The notes under the pieces: model-generated | Seen by the model: the letters and a program-made list of their open reading frames with translations, nothing else | Told to the model about the DNA's origin: nothing | Databases searched by the model: none | NCBI RefSeq assembly: GCF_002831625.1 | Contig: NZ_CP025116.1 | Span: forward strand, 1,426,001-1,490,000 | Source: Nonlabens sp. MB-3u-79 | Lineage (GTDB): Bacteria; Bacteroidota; Bacteroidia; Flavobacteriales; Flavobacteriaceae | Reading direction: 5' to 3' | Length of the DNA stretch: 64,000 bases | Translations under genes and position numbers: made by a program | In this document: piece after piece, positions 9,864-17,508 of the stretch | Layout of the letters: the number at the start of each line of letters is the position of its first letter | How positions within the stretch are numbered: the stretch's first letter is position 1

Positions 9864-9901
9864 GAGGATAGTTCCGCTTTCGCGAAAGCGGAACTATCCT
9901 C
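9864..9901. repeat. Perfect 38-bp palindrome containing the dispersed core (copy 4)
   Basis: The core GCTTTCGCGAAAGC at 9876-9889 is extended symmetrically to GAGGATAGTTCC...GGAACTATCCTC. This is the longest and most complete copy in the window. It lies 20 bp after hom and could form a cruciform or an RNA hairpin, but it has no T tract. Between here and the Rrf2 gene (9902-10144) I see nothing else that I can support. Confidence 0.9.
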
Positions 9902-10144
9902 ATACATTATTGCGCAATACTTAAAGTGAAGGTTCTATAGGAGCCTAGCTCAGATGTTACAGTAATTTCTCCATCTCACTTAAGGACTAGTTTTTACGAT
10001 ACAAAGACCTATTCCATGGCCCTTTTGGCTGTCACGATTGTATTTGCCTGACTTATGTTGTGCAATGTGGTTAAGATGTCAATGGAAAGTTAAGAATAGT
10101 ATTCCAGACATAGTAGGGAAGAGTAGAAAGTATTAGATTTGGCC

Positions 10145-10552
10145 ATGCTCTCAAGAAAAACTAAATACGGTATTAAGGCACTCGCTTATCTTGCAAAATT
10201 AGAAAGTCGGTCCCCTACGGCAATTGCTACTATTGCAGACGCTGAGAATATCCCTCATAAATTTCTAGAAGCCATTCTTCTAGAATTGCGTAAGAATAGC
10301 ATTTTGGGTAGTCGCAAAGGAAAAGGTGGTGGCTATTATTTAATGCAAAGCCCAGAAAAAATAAGAATGTCTACCGTTCACCGTATTTTAGAAGGCCCTA
10401 TTGCTATGCTTCCTTGTGTAAGTCTTAATTTTTATGAAAAATGTGAGGACTGTGTGGATGAAGACGGCTGCTCGGTAAACAGACTTATGGTTCAAGTAAG
10501 GGATAATACCCTTGCTATTTTAGAAAATCAAACTTTACAGGATTTGATTTAA
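10145..10552 (+). CDS. Rrf2-family transcriptional regulator with four cysteines
   Basis: A winged-helix regulator of 135 residues. The N-terminal LSRKTKYGIKALAYLA and the recognition region SRKGKGGGYYL are typical of Rrf2. Four cysteines follow in the order C-x8-C-x2-C-x5-C (LPCVSLNFYEKCEDCVDEDGC), the region that holds an iron-sulfur cluster in IscR, NsrR and relatives. The ATG at 10145 is preferred over an upstream in-frame TTG because the Rrf2 consensus begins there. Its place after the methionine operon suggests sulfur or Fe-S control, but the target is unknown. Confidence 0.88.
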   Translation: MLSRKTKYGIKALAYLAKLESRSPTAIATIADAENIPHKFLEAILLELRKNSILGSRKGKGGGYYLMQSPEKIRMSTVHRILEGPIAMLPCVSLNFYEKCEDCVDEDGCSVNRLMVQVRDNTLAILENQTLQDLI

Positions 10553-10897
10553 TTTTAAATACTGCTGTATTTTTTACTTTTAACGATACCTCTTTCGCAT
10601 TACTTGGACACTTAGATGAATTTATATTCATTTGATCGGAGTATTCTGCGCGGTTCAACTCTGTGCATATCAATGGATCGCAAACATGTGCGTCATCAGC
10701 TTATTTTAATGCTTCGCTCTTGAAAAAGCAGAACAGCTATCCAACTGTTTCTCAATCACTACTATTTCATAATTTTCACAGAATCTATAAGTTTGTTTTT
10801 ACGGTAAAATAATGATTTTGTAAAATACAACTGTCTCTATTAAATTATCTTTAAAAAGAAGCTTTAAGAATAATAATACGATATTATCCTATCTGAC
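10553..10897. other. Intergenic region with a decayed palindrome copy
   Basis: No coding sequence recognised. Around 10710-10748 a degraded version of the dispersed palindrome (GCTTCGCTCTTGAAAAAGC) is followed by AACAGCTATCCAACTG. The same flank, with one difference, follows the intact copy at 54797, which suggests common descent of the two loci. Confidence 0.4.
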
Positions 10898-10927
10898 TTG
10901 TAGGGTTTAAATAAAGCTGTATATTTG
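10898..10927 (+). promoter_or_regulatory. Strong Bacteroidota-type promoter for the small RNA
   Basis: TTG at 10898-10900, a 19-bp spacer, and TATATTTG at 10920-10927. This is an exact match to the -33 and -7 elements of the primary sigma factor in this phylum. Start site expected near 10933. Confidence 0.75.
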
Positions 10928-10932
10928 CAGTG

Positions 10933-11072
10933 TTAAGTTTTAACAAATTGTTTTGGATAGGTCAAATACCACGAGTTGCTTACGATATTAAGATGGGCTG
11001 TTTTCTTATTTTAACATCTCGTGGTTGACCGTTCAAAAAATCCCATCTCCATCTTTTATGATGGATTTTTTG
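10933..11072 (+). ncRNA. Putative structured small RNA of about 140 nt, class unknown
   Basis: A consensus promoter precedes and an intrinsic terminator ends a non-coding stretch. The body forms a long hairpin: GGTCAA (10960-10965) pairs with TTGACC (11025-11030), and after a 3-base bulge CCACGAG (10969-10975) pairs with CTCGTGG (11018-11024), leaving a loop of about 42 nt. The end is TCCATC-TTTTAT-GATGGA followed by T6. An upstream CCCATC can compete for GATG, so an alternative fold exists. It could be a trans-acting RNA, a 6S-like RNA or a leader attenuator. A separate promoter before the next gene favours an independent RNA. Confidence 0.55.
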
Positions 11073-11141
11073 TTTCTAAAGCTTTTTCAAAAAGAATCTC
11101 ATTTCAACTTCTTTCCACAATCATAGAATTCCGTTAATCAT

Positions 11142-11172
11142 TTGCTTAACTAGGGAATGATGACGACCTTTG
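11142..11172 (+). promoter_or_regulatory. Candidate promoter of the ferredoxin reductase-ferredoxin pair
   Basis: TTG at 11142-11144, 20-bp spacer, and GACCTTTG at 11165-11172 (one mismatch to TAnnTTTG). A start near 11179 would leave a leader of about 24 nt before the ATG at 11203. Confidence 0.45.
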
Positions 11173-11202
11173 CAAAGGCAATTTATTGGCCTTAAAGTAG
11201 CT

Positions 11203-12282
11203 ATGGAACAAGATATGATTACCACAGATATATTAATAATAGGTGCTGGACCTACAGGTCTGTTTGCCGTTTTTGAAGCTGGATTATTAAAGCTCAGATG
11301 TCATTTAATTGATGCTCTAGAGCAACCAGGGGGACAGTGTTCAGAATTGTATCCTAAAAAGCCTATTTACGATATCCCGGGTTTTCCAGAAGTTCTTGCA
11401 GGTGATTTAGTGACCAATTTGATGAAACAAATTGAGCCTTTTCAGCCTGGTTTTACATTAGGGGAGAGAGCAGAAACTATTGATAAACTAGAAGACGGCA
11501 CTTTTATAGTTACCACGAGTAAAGGAACCAAGCATCATGCAAAAGTTGTTGCTATTGCCGGCGGCTTGGGGTCTTTTGAACCTCGTAAGCCCGCTATAGA
11601 GGGAATCGCGAAGTATGAAGGCAAAGGTCTTGCCTATATGATCAAGGACCCAGAAGTTTACAGGGATCAAAAAGTAATCATTGCTGGTGGAGGTGACTCT
11701 GCACTAGATTGGTCGATATTTCTGGCTGATGTGGCATCTGAGGTAACACTGGTGCACAGAAGGGAAGAATTCCGTGGAGCTCTGGATAGTGTGGAGAAAG
11801 TACAAAACCTAGTGGACCAAAATAAAATAAGGTTGATCACTCCCGCTGAAATTCTAGATATCAAAGGAGAAGATAAAGTAGAATCTGTTTTACTACAACA
11901 TAATGATGAAGCTAAGCGTATGGAAGTTATAGAGTGTGATGCGTTTATACCTTTATTCGGACTTGCACCTAAGTTAGGTCCCATTGGAAAATGGGGTCTA
12001 GAAATAGAAAAAAATGCGATCAAAGTTGATAATACATTGGATTATCAAACTAATATTCCTGGAGTTTATGCGATAGGAGATGTCAATACGTATCCAGGTA
12101 AATTAAAATTGATTCTTTGCGGTTTTCATGAAGCGACATTGATGTGCCAAAGCGCCTACCAGCGTATTTTTCCAGATAAGCGGTATGTGATGAAATATAC
12201 GACTGTAGGCGGTATAGACGGTTTTGACGGTTCTCGTAAAGAGGCAGAAAAATCGGTCATAAAGAAAATAGGAAATCATTAA
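11203..12282 (+). CDS. Ferredoxin/flavodoxin--NADP+ reductase, thioredoxin-reductase-like type
   Basis: A two-dinucleotide-domain flavoprotein of 359 residues. The FAD motif IIGAGPTGLFA lies near residue 10, PGGQCSELYPKKPIYDIPG is typical of this reductase type, and the NADPH motif AGGGDSALDW lies near residue 160. AIGDVNTYPGK closes the FAD site. There is no CxxC redox pair in the NADPH domain, so it is not a thioredoxin reductase. It overlaps a 2Fe-2S ferredoxin by one base, its probable partner. The ATG at 11203 is preferred over an upstream TTG at 11170, which would overlap the likely promoter. Confidence 0.9.
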   Translation: MEQDMITTDILIIGAGPTGLFAVFEAGLLKLRCHLIDALEQPGGQCSELYPKKPIYDIPGFPEVLAGDLVTNLMKQIEPFQPGFTLGERAETIDKLEDGTFIVTTSKGTKHHAKVVAIAGGLGSFEPRKPAIEGIAKYEGKGLAYMIKDPEVYRDQKVIIAGGGDSALDWSIFLADVASEVTLVHRREEFRGALDSVEKVQNLVDQNKIRLITPAEILDIKGEDKVESVLLQHNDEAKRMEVIECDAFIPLFGLAPKLGPIGKWGLEIEKNAIKVDNTLDYQTNIPGVYAIGDVNTYPGKLKLILCGFHEATLMCQSAYQRIFPDKRYVMKYTTVGGIDGFDGSRKEAEKSVIKKIGNH

Positions 12283-12602
12283 TGTCTGACGTAAACATTA
12301 CTATCATTGATAGAGTAGGAGCAGCGCATCAAGTGCTCGCTCCTACCGACATGAATATGAACCTGATGGAGGTGTGTAAAGCTTACGAGCTGCCTGTGCA
12401 AGCAGTTTGTGGAGGTATGGCTATGTGTGCTACATGTCAGTGCTATATTATAAGTGATCACGACTTAGGAGAACGCAATGATGACGAACAAGCGATGCTT
12501 TGGGAAGCTGAAAATGTAAAAGACAACTCTCGTTTAGGTTGCCAAGTTCCCATTACCGAAGATCTCGAAGGTTTAATTGTTCAACTTGCTCCAGAGGATT
12601 AA
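12282..12602 (+). CDS. 2Fe-2S ferredoxin (adrenodoxin-like)
   Basis: A small electron carrier of 106 residues. The cluster ligands are C-x5-C-x2-C (CGGMAMCATC) plus a distal Cys in RLGCQVP, with the helix LMEVCKAYELPVQAVCGG typical of adrenodoxin or Isc-type ferredoxins. Its ATG overlaps the preceding stop codon (TAATG), so it is translationally coupled to the reductase that presumably reduces it. Confidence 0.93.
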   Translation: MSDVNITIIDRVGAAHQVLAPTDMNMNLMEVCKAYELPVQAVCGGMAMCATCQCYIISDHDLGERNDDEQAMLWEAENVKDNSRLGCQVPITEDLEGLIVQLAPED

Positions 12603-12671
12603 TCGCTAGTGATTTTTGTGATCCAGAACGCACAGATTTTTCATCGGGAACTGCGGCTTGGAATAGGAATG

Positions 12672-12722
12672 TAAAACAAAAAATCACCTGAACCATTCCT
12701 GGTTGCGGTGATTTTTTGTTTT
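12672..12722. terminator. Strong bidirectional terminator
   Basis: AAAACAAAAAATCAC pairs perfectly with GTGATTTTTTGTTTT (15 bp), enclosing a small AACCA/TGGTT hairpin. T tracts occur on both strands, serving the plus-strand ferredoxin gene and possibly the minus-strand DUF2911 gene. Confidence 0.8.
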
Positions 12723-12788
12723 AAAGGAACGTCCTACAAGCGTGAATGTTCAAGAAACATAGCCAGGCAGGTTGATTATCCTGAATAA

Positions 12789-13373
12789 TTACTTTAATAC
12801 GATAGGAAGCTCTGTTCTGTAAGTTCCCCATCCAGTTTTTAAATGAACGGTGTTGTCGTTATTAGGAGAGTAGAGTGTGATACTTAAGTTTTCAAGATTT
12901 TCTTCACCCATAGTAACAGGAACGCTTACAGTTACTACGTCCATTTCAGGTTTATGAGAATAATTTCCCCAGCCATCATTTTCTGAGTTGATGTGAAAGG
13001 TCCATTCGTTGACAGTAGGGGTTACTACTATAGAATAACGTCCAGCTTTGATCAATTTCCCACCTATCATGGCGTCTTGCATTAAAAGAAGTTCTGTGCT
13101 TTCATTAGCACCAAGTCTCCAAGATGTACCATAAACGGTAATGCCTTCTTTCTTTTTGTCTTCTGTTGTGAAAATGTTGCGACCTTTTAAAGAAGGGCGA
13201 CTGTAAAGAACTCTAATTTTAGGTGCACTCACACCTTCTCTAAACGCGCGTTTTGCTGCATCGGCTGGAAAGAAAGAAGCATCCATTGGGCTATTGTCTG
13301 TTTTGACAAAATCTTGAGCAAAAAGGGATGAGGTAGATAGAACTACTGCTAGTAATAAAATATATTTTTTCAT
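12789..13373 (-). CDS. Secreted DUF2911 domain protein
   Basis: A 194-residue protein with an N-terminal signal peptide (MKKYILLLAVVLSTSSLFAQ, cleavage after FA-Q likely). The DUF2911 landmarks are visible: IRVLYSRPSLKGRNIF, GTSWRLGANESTEL and WGNYSHKPEMD. The function of the family is unknown. It stands alone on the minus strand between a terminator and a TruA-family gene. Confidence 0.85.
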   Translation of the reverse strand: MKKYILLLAVVLSTSSLFAQDFVKTDNSPMDASFFPADAAKRAFREGVSAPKIRVLYSRPSLKGRNIFTTEDKKKEGITVYGTSWRLGANESTELLLMQDAMIGGKLIKAGRYSIVVTPTVNEWTFHINSENDGWGNYSHKPEMDVVTVSVPVTMGEENLENLSITLYSPNNDNTVHLKTGWGTYRTELPIVLK

Positions 13374-13456
13374 GATTGTGTTTTTTGATAAGGGTTTAAA
13401 AATAAAGACATCCTATCAGTAATGGGTCACTTTAACAAATCTATAAGAGTTGAGGT

Positions 13457-14263
13457 CTACTGGAATTGAGTGGTATACAACATCAACCCACTAGGTGGAG
13501 CAATGTGTGAAAGATGAATTTTAAGATTTCCATCTAGGGTTTCTTTAAATTCATCTAGAGTGAACTTGTGCATTCCTAAGTCAAATAACATGCCCATCAT
13601 CAGACGCACTTGATGGCGTTTAAAACCTGCTCCTTTTACTCTAAAAACAAAACTTTGTTCTGGAAAGAAGCTTGCTGTAAAGAGCTCATTCTTTTCAATC
13701 AAACAACTTTCTATGCTGGAGGTAGTTTCTGTAGTGTCAGAAGGTTTATAGGTGTAGGACCAAAAATCATGTGTCCCCTCGAAGAGTTGTGCAGCTGTTT
13801 TCATGATTTCTATATCGAGTTCACTCTTCATATAAACCATCATAGAGGCGCAAAAAGGATGGAACTTCGCTCCATGAGAAAATAGATAGATGTACTCCTT
13901 GATTTTAGGAGCTTGAATCACGTTAAAATCCTTGTCGGTTGTCTCGATTTCTAAAGCTCTAATGTCACTGGGTAGATTTTGATTGAAGTCTATCAAGAAG
14001 GGGGCTATATCTAATTCTTCAGAATCATCTAGAAAGAGTTCGATCCAAGTCTCGTTCACAGAAACCTTAGCATCTGTTCTACCGGCAGCAAGTACTTTAA
14101 AGTTAGAATGGTCAAATACATACTTCAAGGTTCTTAAGACCATGCGTTCTACAGTTGGTATGTTATTAGGTTGTTTTTGCCAGCCGTGAAACCTAAACCC
14201 TAGGTACTGCATTTTGATCAGAAAAAACTGTCGGTTGTTTTGAGCAAAGGGTCCTGGATTCAT
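13457..14263 (-). CDS. truA: TruA-family tRNA pseudouridine synthase
   Basis: A 268-residue pseudouridine synthase that would modify tRNA in the anticodon stem-loop. The catalytic Asp lies in AAGRTDAKVS near residue 62. Family landmarks are GFRFHGWQKQPN at the N terminus, KEYIYLFSH, and the C-terminal VKGAGFKRHQVRLMMGML. The residue after the GRTD motif and the KVS segment differ from standard TruA (GRTDxxVH), so this may be a divergent paralogue; target positions cannot be inferred. Confidence 0.82.
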   Translation of the reverse strand: MNPGPFAQNNRQFFLIKMQYLGFRFHGWQKQPNNIPTVERMVLRTLKYVFDHSNFKVLAAGRTDAKVSVNETWIELFLDDSEELDIAPFLIDFNQNLPSDIRALEIETTDKDFNVIQAPKIKEYIYLFSHGAKFHPFCASMMVYMKSELDIEIMKTAAQLFEGTHDFWSYTYKPSDTTETTSSIESCLIEKNELFTASFFPEQSFVFRVKGAGFKRHQVRLMMGMLFDLGMHKFTLDEFKETLDGNLKIHLSHIAPPSGLMLYTTQFQ

Positions 14264-14304
14264 AAATCAAATTAAGAGGTAAAAATACAAAGTAAAAAGG
14301 GCTT

Positions 14305-14958
14305 TTATTTCCCACCGTTCCACTCTGCATAGAACTGATCTAGAAAACCTTGCATATAATCATGACGTTGTTGTGCGATTTTCTTTCCAGTTTTGGTATT
14401 CATGAGGTCTTTTAAAAGCAACAACTTTTCATAAAAGTGATTGATCGTAGGAGCGGTACTCTTTTTGTATTGCGCTGCGGTCATGTCTAAATCTGCAGGG
14501 ATGTTAGGATCATAAATTGCTCTATTCTTAAAACCACCATAATTAAAAGTGCGTGCAACACCTATCGCGCCTATGGCATCCAGTCTATCAGCATCTTGAA
14601 CGATGTCCAGTTCTATACTGGTAAAATCTTTACTTTGATGACCACCTTTGTAGGAAATGTATTTGATAATGTTTGCTACATGTTCCATGACATCTTTTGG
14701 GACTTCAAGCGATTCAAGAAAGTCTCTAGCTACTTGTGGTCCAAGAGTTTCATCGCCGTCGTGGAATTTAGAGTCGGCTATGTCGTGTAAAAGAGCACCT
14801 AATTCTACAATTCCTCGATCACATTTTTCGTCTTGCGCGATCAGTTTTGCATTTTTCCAAACGCGTTCTATATGGAACCAGTCGTGTCCACCTTCGGCAT
14901 TTTGTAATTGTGTTTTTACAAATTGTACGGTTTGATCTATGATTTGTTGTTGGGTCAT
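14305..14958 (-). CDS. HD-domain phosphohydrolase
   Basis: A 217-residue metal-dependent hydrolase. The ligand pattern begins with H in EGGHDWFHIERVWKNA, then GALLHDIADSKFHDGDE (the HD pair), and AQD/QDADRLDAIGAIGVARTF. It resembles the YedJ/YpgQ group, some members of which act on nucleotides. The reading frame extends upstream to 15072, but that extension is basic and low in complexity and contains a dispersed palindrome. I therefore prefer the ATG at 14958 (MTQQQIIDQ), where the family begins. Confidence 0.85.
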   Translation of the reverse strand: MTQQQIIDQTVQFVKTQLQNAEGGHDWFHIERVWKNAKLIAQDEKCDRGIVELGALLHDIADSKFHDGDETLGPQVARDFLESLEVPKDVMEHVANIIKYISYKGGHQSKDFTSIELDIVQDADRLDAIGAIGVARTFNYGGFKNRAIYDPNIPADLDMTAAQYKKSTAPTINHFYEKLLLLKDLMNTKTGKKIAQQRHDYMQGFLDQFYAEWNGGK

Positions 14959-15004
14959 GCGGTAAAGGTACTGTGCTTTTTGTTGTTTTGCTTTCTTGTG
15001 TTTC

Positions 15005-15018
15005 GCTTTCGCGAAAGC
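15005..15018. repeat. Dispersed palindrome (copy 5)
   Basis: Perfect copy within TTTCGCTTTCGCGAAAGCGAAA, just upstream of the preferred start of the HD hydrolase. If translation began further upstream it would encode AFAKA. Confidence 0.9.
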
Positions 15019-15108
15019 GAAATTATAACAAACATAATCGATCGTTTCAATATTGCTTATGCTGGTTTTCAATTTTAATTTGAAACTATTGAGGAGTGTT
15101 GGAAGGAT

Positions 15109-16779
15109 TTAGTCTAATTTCTCTTTCTTCTTATAATTCACATAAAAATCTTCAACAATATCAAATTCAGAAGTTTTAGACGGCAATTTCAGTTTTTGAA
15201 TCTGAGTAGATGGTGTGATCCATGTTTTTTCTCCGTCTATTAAAATTTGGAGGGGCATCTTAAAGCCATCTACCACATTGGTCCAGCGGTAGTGCATTCT
15301 GTTCTTGCTAATGGAGTACTCTAATTTAGGAATGCGAATATCCCGCAAATATTGATCAAATACTGGATCGAGATCTAGTCCCATTTGATCAGAAATATAG
15401 TTTTCGATTTGAGCAGTAGTGACCGTTTGATGATAAAACTCTGAATTGAGGCCACGTAGAATTTGCCTCCATTTTTCATCATCATTTGTGATTTGTCTTA
15501 GCGTGTGCAAGAGGTTAGCTCCTTTGTAATACATATCTCCTGACCCTTCATGATTCACATCATAATCCCCTATAATAGGTCGGTCGTTTTTGATACTTCG
15601 TCTTGTTCCTATCACATATTCCGAACTGGCTTTTTTACCGTAGTAATAATCTAGAAAAAGACTTTCTGAATAAGCAGTGAAACTCTCATGTATCCACATG
15701 TCTGCAATGTCTTTATCGGTAATGTTGTTGGCAAACCACTCATGTCCTGATTCATGTATGATGATAAAGTCAAATTTCATTCCCCAACCGCTTCCAGAAA
15801 GATCGCGACCTAAATAACCATTCCCATATTGATTGCCATAAGTAACAGAGCTTTGATGTTCCATACCTAAATAGGGAACTTCTACTAATTTATAACTGTC
15901 TTCATAAAACGGATAAGGCCCAAACCAGTGCTCAAAAGCCTTCATCATTTTAGGCGCATCTTTAAAATGTGTTTTGGCTTTTTCTAGGTTGTCTCTCAAT
16001 ACGTAATAATTCATATCTAGCAGACCTTTTTCTCCTTCGTAGACTTCAGAGAAATTCACATAATCACCTATATTGATATTAACTCCATAATTGTTGATTG
16101 GGTTTTTAACTTCCCAAGTATATGTCGAGCTGCCATCTGCTTGTATTTCTGTATCAATCAAACGACCGTTAGAAATGTTCATTAAGCCTGCAGGCACGTT
16201 TATAGACATGGTCATTCCATCTACTTCTTGATACATGTGGTCTTTGTTAGGCCACCATACACTAGCTCCTAGGCCTTGATTAGAAGTGGCAATAAAATGT
16301 TTTCCATTGGAGTCTTTTTTCCAAGAAAAACCACCATCCCAAGGAGCATTTCTCGCCTCACGAGGCTGGCCTTCAAAAGTTACTTTTACAGTATTGATGG
16401 TTCCAAGGCTTTGCTTTTCTTCCAATATAATAAAATGAGCATCTCCCTCATGTTTTACTTCAAGTTCTTTCCCATTTTGGGTTGCCATGGTGATTTCCAT
16501 AGGTTCTTGAAGATCGATTTGCATGACTTGATAGGGTTCTAAGACCTCATAAGTAATGGTATTCGATCCGCTTATGAATTTATCTTCTGGTTTAACTGTT
16601 ACCTCTAAATCATAATACTTCAAATCCCACCAAGCGCGCTCCGGGGTGATAGAACCGCGTAAAGAATCTTGCCTGCTAAATTGCTTTTTATTGGTGAGTA
16701 ACTGAGCTGTTGTTAACTGGCTTGTCCCTAAAAGGATCAGTGACGCTATTATAATATGTAATCTCTTCTTTCTCATCAT
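15109..16779 (-). CDS. Secreted M1-family zinc metallopeptidase
   Basis: A 556-residue exported aminopeptidase-like protein. An N-terminal signal peptide is followed by the M1 beta domain (YYDLEVTVKPEDKFISGSNTITYEV). The zinc site is HESGHEW near residue 341, with the third ligand in IHESFTAYSE about 19 residues later (HExxH-x18-E). The VPYLGMEHQSSVTYGNQYG segment is the substrate-binding GxMEN-like region in altered form. It ends with a short C-terminal domain. The start could be either of two consecutive Met codons. A hairpin-rich repeat array lies immediately upstream. Confidence 0.9.
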   Translation of the reverse strand: MMRKKRLHIIIASLILLGTSQLTTAQLLTNKKQFSRQDSLRGSITPERAWWDLKYYDLEVTVKPEDKFISGSNTITYEVLEPYQVMQIDLQEPMEITMATQNGKELEVKHEGDAHFIILEEKQSLGTINTVKVTFEGQPREARNAPWDGGFSWKKDSNGKHFIATSNQGLGASVWWPNKDHMYQEVDGMTMSINVPAGLMNISNGRLIDTEIQADGSSTYTWEVKNPINNYGVNINIGDYVNFSEVYEGEKGLLDMNYYVLRDNLEKAKTHFKDAPKMMKAFEHWFGPYPFYEDSYKLVEVPYLGMEHQSSVTYGNQYGNGYLGRDLSGSGWGMKFDFIIIHESGHEWFANNITDKDIADMWIHESFTAYSESLFLDYYYGKKASSEYVIGTRRSIKNDRPIIGDYDVNHEGSGDMYYKGANLLHTLRQITNDDEKWRQILRGLNSEFYHQTVTTAQIENYISDQMGLDLDPVFDQYLRDIRIPKLEYSISKNRMHYRWTNVVDGFKMPLQILIDGEKTWITPSTQIQKLKLPSKTSEFDIVEDFYVNYKKKEKLD

Positions 16780-16802
16780 TTATTTTCTTCATTAACATTC
16801 TC

Positions 16803-17305
16803 ATCAGGGCAGAATGAATTCTGCCCCTTGGAATTTATGTTGTCGCCTTCGGCGTTTTTTTTATGTATCGAATGAATTCGGTTTTTTTTCTTCATTCTCA
16901 TTCTCACCAGCGGACTGAAAGCCGCCGCTTGGAATTTATGTTGTCGCCTTTGGCGTTTTTTTATTTACCGAATGAATTCGGTTTTTCTTTGTTCATTCTC
17001 ATTCTCACCATCGGACTGAAGTCCGCCGCTGGGAATTTATGTTGTCGCCTTTGGCGTTTTTTTTATTTACCGAATGAATTCGGTTTTTTTCTTTGTTCAT
17101 TCTCATTTCCACCAGCGGACTGAAGTCCGCCGCTTGGAATTTATGTTGTCGCCTTCGGCGTTCCTTTTATTTACCGAATGAATTCGGTTTTTTTCTTTGT
17201 TCATTTACATTCTCGCCAGCAGACTGAAGTCCGCCGCTTAGAATTTATGTTGTCGCCTTTGGCGTTTTTTTATTTACCGAATGAATTCGGTTTTTTCTTT
17301 GTTTT
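16803..17305. repeat. Tandem array of 101-104 bp hairpin-rich units, about 4.7 copies
   Basis: The landmark GAATTTATGTTGTCGCC recurs at 16831, 16932, 17033, 17137 and 17241 (spacings 101, 101, 104, 104). Each unit has three small hairpins: CGCC-TTC-GGCG followed by a T tract, ACCGAA-TGAA-TTCGGT followed by a T tract, and CGGACT-GAA-GTCCG without one. The first unit is preceded by a variant, GGGCAGAA-TGAA-TTCTGCCC. Some substitutions keep pairing. The T tracts face the plus direction, opposite to both neighbouring genes. Frames through the array give repetitive hydrophobic peptides and are not considered coding. Confidence 0.9.
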
Positions 17306-17326
17306 GCGAACTATAATTTTTATTTT

Positions 17327-17508
17327 ACCTCATACCTCATACCTCATACCTCATACCTCATACCTCATACCTCATACCTCATACCTCATACCTCATACCT
17401 CATACCTCATACCTCATACCTCATACCTCATACCTCATACCTCATACCTCATACCTCATACCTCATACCTCATACCTCATACCTCATACCTCATACCTCA
17501 TACCTCAT
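17327..17508. repeat. Microsatellite: 26 perfect copies of ACCTCAT
   Basis: 182 bp of uninterrupted 7-bp repeats with no mismatch. The last unit supplies the TGA stop codon of the minus-strand GH113-like gene (17505-17507). Such a pure array is expected to change copy number by slippage. A plus-strand frame through it reads TSYLIPH repeats but has no other sign of being a gene. Confidence 0.97.

Noticed and set aside
14959..15072. N-terminal extension of the HD hydrolase
   Set aside because: It is basic, low complexity, contains the dispersed palindrome, and lies outside the family region; ATG 14958 is a better start.
16803..17508. CRISPR array
   Set aside because: The units are contiguous repeats without unique spacers, and no cas genes are nearby.
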